Part shown: one piece after another, positions 33,005-34,562 of the stretch
Layout of the letters: the number at the start of each line of letters is the position of its first letter
How positions within the stretch are numbered: the stretch's first letter is position 1
Assembly (NCBI GenBank): GCA_903825445.1
Contig: CAIKAS010000096.1
Span: 1 to 34,562 of the forward strand
DNA length: 34,562 nt
Reading direction: 5' to 3'
From: an uncultured Acidobacteriia bacterium
GTDB lineage: Bacteria > Acidobacteriota > Terriglobia > Bryobacterales > Bryobacteraceae
Translations under genes and position numbers: made by a program
The notes under the pieces: model-generated
The model's input: the letters and a program-made list of their open reading frames with translations, nothing else
Told to the model about the DNA's origin: nothing
Database searches by the model: none

Positions 33005-33512
33005 CCCCTCCGCCCTGGCCACCGCGCCGGTCCTGGTGCTTGGCCTGGGCAATTCGCTGCTAGGCGATGACGGCGCAGGCCTGCGCATGCTGGAAGCTCT
33101 GTCCGAACAGTTTCCACCTCACGAAGCTGTTGAGTTTATCGATGGCGGTACCCAGGGACTCGCCCTGACGGGCTACCTGGCAGACCGCAAAGCGATTCTC
33201 GTGCTGGATGCGATGGCGTTCGGGCAACCGGCAGGAACAATTCACGTCTTGTGGGGCGAAGACCTGTGGCGTATCCGTGCGCAACGCTCGACTACCGCGC
33301 ACGAAGGCAATGCCCTGGAACTCTTCGCGACGGCGCGCATGCTTGGTTACGACTGGGCGGAGGTGGCGGCCATCGGAATCGAGCCCAGGAACATCCGAAC
33401 GGGCATCGGGCTCAGCGCCGAAGTCGAAGCCGCTCTTGATGATGCATTGCTAAAAGCACGAATAATCCTGGACGACATGGTGAACACTTATGTGCCTCGC
33501 GATTCCCGGTAA
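32964..33512 (+). CDS. hyaD: hydrogenase maturation endopeptidase
   Basis: 182 aa of the HyaD/HupD/HoxM peptidase family. LVLGLGNSLLGDDGAGLRML (24-43) is the Ni-sensing start motif; EFIDGGTQGLALTGYLADR (57-75) the next acidic motif; DAMAFGQPAG (82-91); and H113 in STTAHEGNALELF the third ligand region. It removes the C-terminal tail of the large subunit after Ni insertion, in the cytoplasm. The ATG at 32964 lies inside the cytochrome b gene (41-base overlap); an ATG at 32970 is equally possible. The first 20 residues are Ser/Thr/Ala-rich and not conserved, so a later start is not excluded. Confidence 0.93.
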   Translation: MKMATSITTTGSASPSALATAPVLVLGLGNSLLGDDGAGLRMLEALSEQFPPHEAVEFIDGGTQGLALTGYLADRKAILVLDAMAFGQPAGTIHVLWGEDLWRIRAQRSTTAHEGNALELFATARMLGYDWAEVAAIGIEPRNIRTGIGLSAEVEAALDDALLKARIILDDMVNTYVPRDSR

Positions 33513-33810
33513 AATTCTGGACTGCGAGGAAATTGCCGGTATTCGTATCGGCCGCATCCAGTTCGGCGGCGTCACCCGCAAAGCTTACCTCGATTACGTT
33601 CCCGACGCAGTGCCGGGGGATTATGTGATGGTCCATGTTGGCTTTGCGATCAGCAAGGTTGACGAGCAGGAAGCCGAACGCACCTACGCGTCCATGCAAA
33701 TGATGGGGCTGCTGGAAGAAGAGTTAGGCCCCTCATCTGTCACGATTCCCGCGCCTCTTCCCAGCGAAACTCCGCCAGACACTTCATTGCAACGAGGGAC
33801 AATCACATGA
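33490..33810 (+). CDS. hypC: hydrogenase maturation chaperone HypC
   Basis: 106 aa starting [10 protein letters not shown], the invariant HypC N-terminus whose Cys2 binds the iron-cyanide precursor. After it come [30 protein letters not shown] and [12 protein letters not shown], all usual. HypC works with HypD to assemble the Fe(CN)2CO group and delivers it to the large subunit. It is longer than the usual 75-90 aa because of a Pro/Ser-rich tail ([19 protein letters not shown]) of unknown meaning. Its ATG lies 23 bases before the stop of hyaD, and its stop overlaps the hypD start (ATGA), so the genes are tightly coupled. Confidence 0.96.
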   Translation: MCLAIPGKILDCEEIAGIRIGRIQFGGVTRKAYLDYVPDAVPGDYVMVHVGFAISKVDEQEAERTYASMQMMGLLEEELGPSSVTIPAPLPSETPPDTSLQRGTIT

Positions 33811-34562
33811 AGTACCTCGACGAATACCGGGATCCGAAACTGGCTGAGGCGATTGTCGCCGATATCCGCCGGCATGTCACAAAGCCCTGGGTCCTGATGG
33901 AAATATGCGGCGGTCAGACCCATACCCTGATGCGGTACGGCATCGATTCTTTGCTGCCTCCCGAGGTGGAACTCGTCCACGGCCCCGGCTGTCCCGTCTG
34001 CGTCACGCCGCTCGAAATACTGGATAAAGCCGTCGAGATCGCCTCGCAGCCCGACGTCATCTTCGTCTCCTATGGTGACATGCTTCGCGTCCCCGGTTCG
34101 GCAAGCGATTTGTTCCAGGTGAAAGCCGCCGGCGGGGACGTGCGCATCGCCTACTCTCCTATGGAAGCTGTCGATCTGGCGCGCAAGCATCCGGATCGCC
34201 GCGTCGTCTTCTTCGCGGTCGGTTTTGAGACCACTGCTCCGGCCAACGCGATGGCGGTCTGGCAGGCAAGACGCGAAGGCCTGACGAATTTCTCAATCCT
34301 GGTTTCGCACGTTCTGGTTCCGCCAGCTATCCGGCTTTTGCTGGAATCGTCAGGCAACCGCGTGCAGGGCTTCATCGCACCTGGACACGTTTGCAGCGTG
34401 ATGGGCTACACCGAATATGAAGAATTGGCCCGCGATTACCACGTGCCGTTCGTTGTGACCGGCTTCGAACCGCCGGATCTGCTCGAAGGTATCCGTATGC
34501 TGGTGGCGCAACTGGAGGAAGGAAGGGCGGAAGTCGAAAATCAGTACTCCCGCAGCGTGACC
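33807..34562 (+). CDS. hypD: hydrogenase maturation protein HypD, partial at window end
   Basis: 252 codons are visible and the frame is open at the window end; full HypD is about 360-380 aa. CGGQTH at 34-39 (C34) and GPGCPVC at 59-65 (C62, C65) are the conserved catalytic Cys motifs. [24 protein letters not shown] and [14 protein letters not shown] follow as in the family, as does [12 protein letters not shown]. HypD has a 4Fe-4S cluster and is the scaffold on which the Fe(CN)2CO unit is built, with HypC. The C-terminal cluster-binding Cys lie outside the window. hypE, hypA and hypB may follow. Confidence 0.97.
   Translation, partial: MKYLDEYRDPKLAEAIVADIRRHVTKPWVLMEICGGQTHTLMRYGIDSLLPPEVELVHGPGCPVCVTPLEILDKAVEIASQPDVIFVSYGDMLRVPGSASDLFQVKAAGGDVRIAYSPMEAVDLARKHPDRRVVFFAVGFETTAPANAMAVWQARREGLTNFSILVSHVLVPPAIRLLLESSGNRVQGFIAPGHVCSVMGYTEYEELARDYHVPFVVTGFEPPDLLEGIRMLVAQLEEGRAEVENQYSRSVT

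Overview
The window looks like a chromosomal stretch from an Acidobacteriota genome, most likely near Bryobacterales/Solibacter. This is inferred from gene content: a TIGR03435-family protein, an Oar-like TonB-dependent receptor, many small secreted proteins of acidobacterial type, PadR-coupled membrane genes and a PEP-CTERM protein. No rRNA or other marker that would settle the lineage is present. Genes are dense, G+C is fairly high, and there is no insertion sequence, CRISPR array or prophage.

Layout. 1-9.0 kb is a housekeeping and redox stretch: the start of an M49-like peptidase, an ABC-F ATPase, a tiny metallothionein hidden antisense to the upstream extension of a PQQ-dehydrogenase gene, that dehydrogenase with a coupled thioesterase, a secreted protein diverging from an exported rhodanese, transaldolase, DinB and SthA transhydrogenase. 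9.0-14.9 kb is envelope-related: an Oar-like receptor gene broken by one extra base, a LolA-like protein, and an ECF sigma/anti-sigma pair followed by a Gly-rich secreted protein. 15-16.7 kb holds a 1-Cys-type peroxiredoxin and an aldo/keto reductase. 16.8-19.5 kb is a PadR operon: padR, a membrane protein made of two copies of a Wzz-like unit, and a TIGR03435 gene, with the tail of a second padR left between the last two. 19.6-24.2 kb has YifB/ComM, tRNA-Leu(CAA), a degraded glycogen phosphorylase end and phosphoketolase. 24.2-26.3 kb has an SPL-like radical SAM protein and a PEP-CTERM protease-like protein.

26.3-34.6 kb is the most coherent system: an uptake [NiFe] hydrogenase locus. On the plus strand lie the small subunit, large subunit, cytochrome b, maturation protease, hypC and hypD (cut by the window end). 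On the minus strand, diverging from them, lie a secreted repeat protein and hypF. The small subunit has the six cysteines of the O2-tolerant proximal 4Fe-3S cluster (group 1d type), at the same relative spacing as E. coli Hyd-1. The region before the operon holds a well-spaced sigma-54 type promoter and an upstream inverted repeat. The expected job is membrane-bound H2 oxidation feeding the quinone pool under air.

The signals most worth a second look are the hidden metallothionein, the padR relic with the duplicated Wzz-like gene, the phosphorylase remnant coupled to phosphoketolase, the receptor frameshift, and the regulatory region and odd secreted partner of the hydrogenase locus. I did not find a clearly new defence or mobile system.
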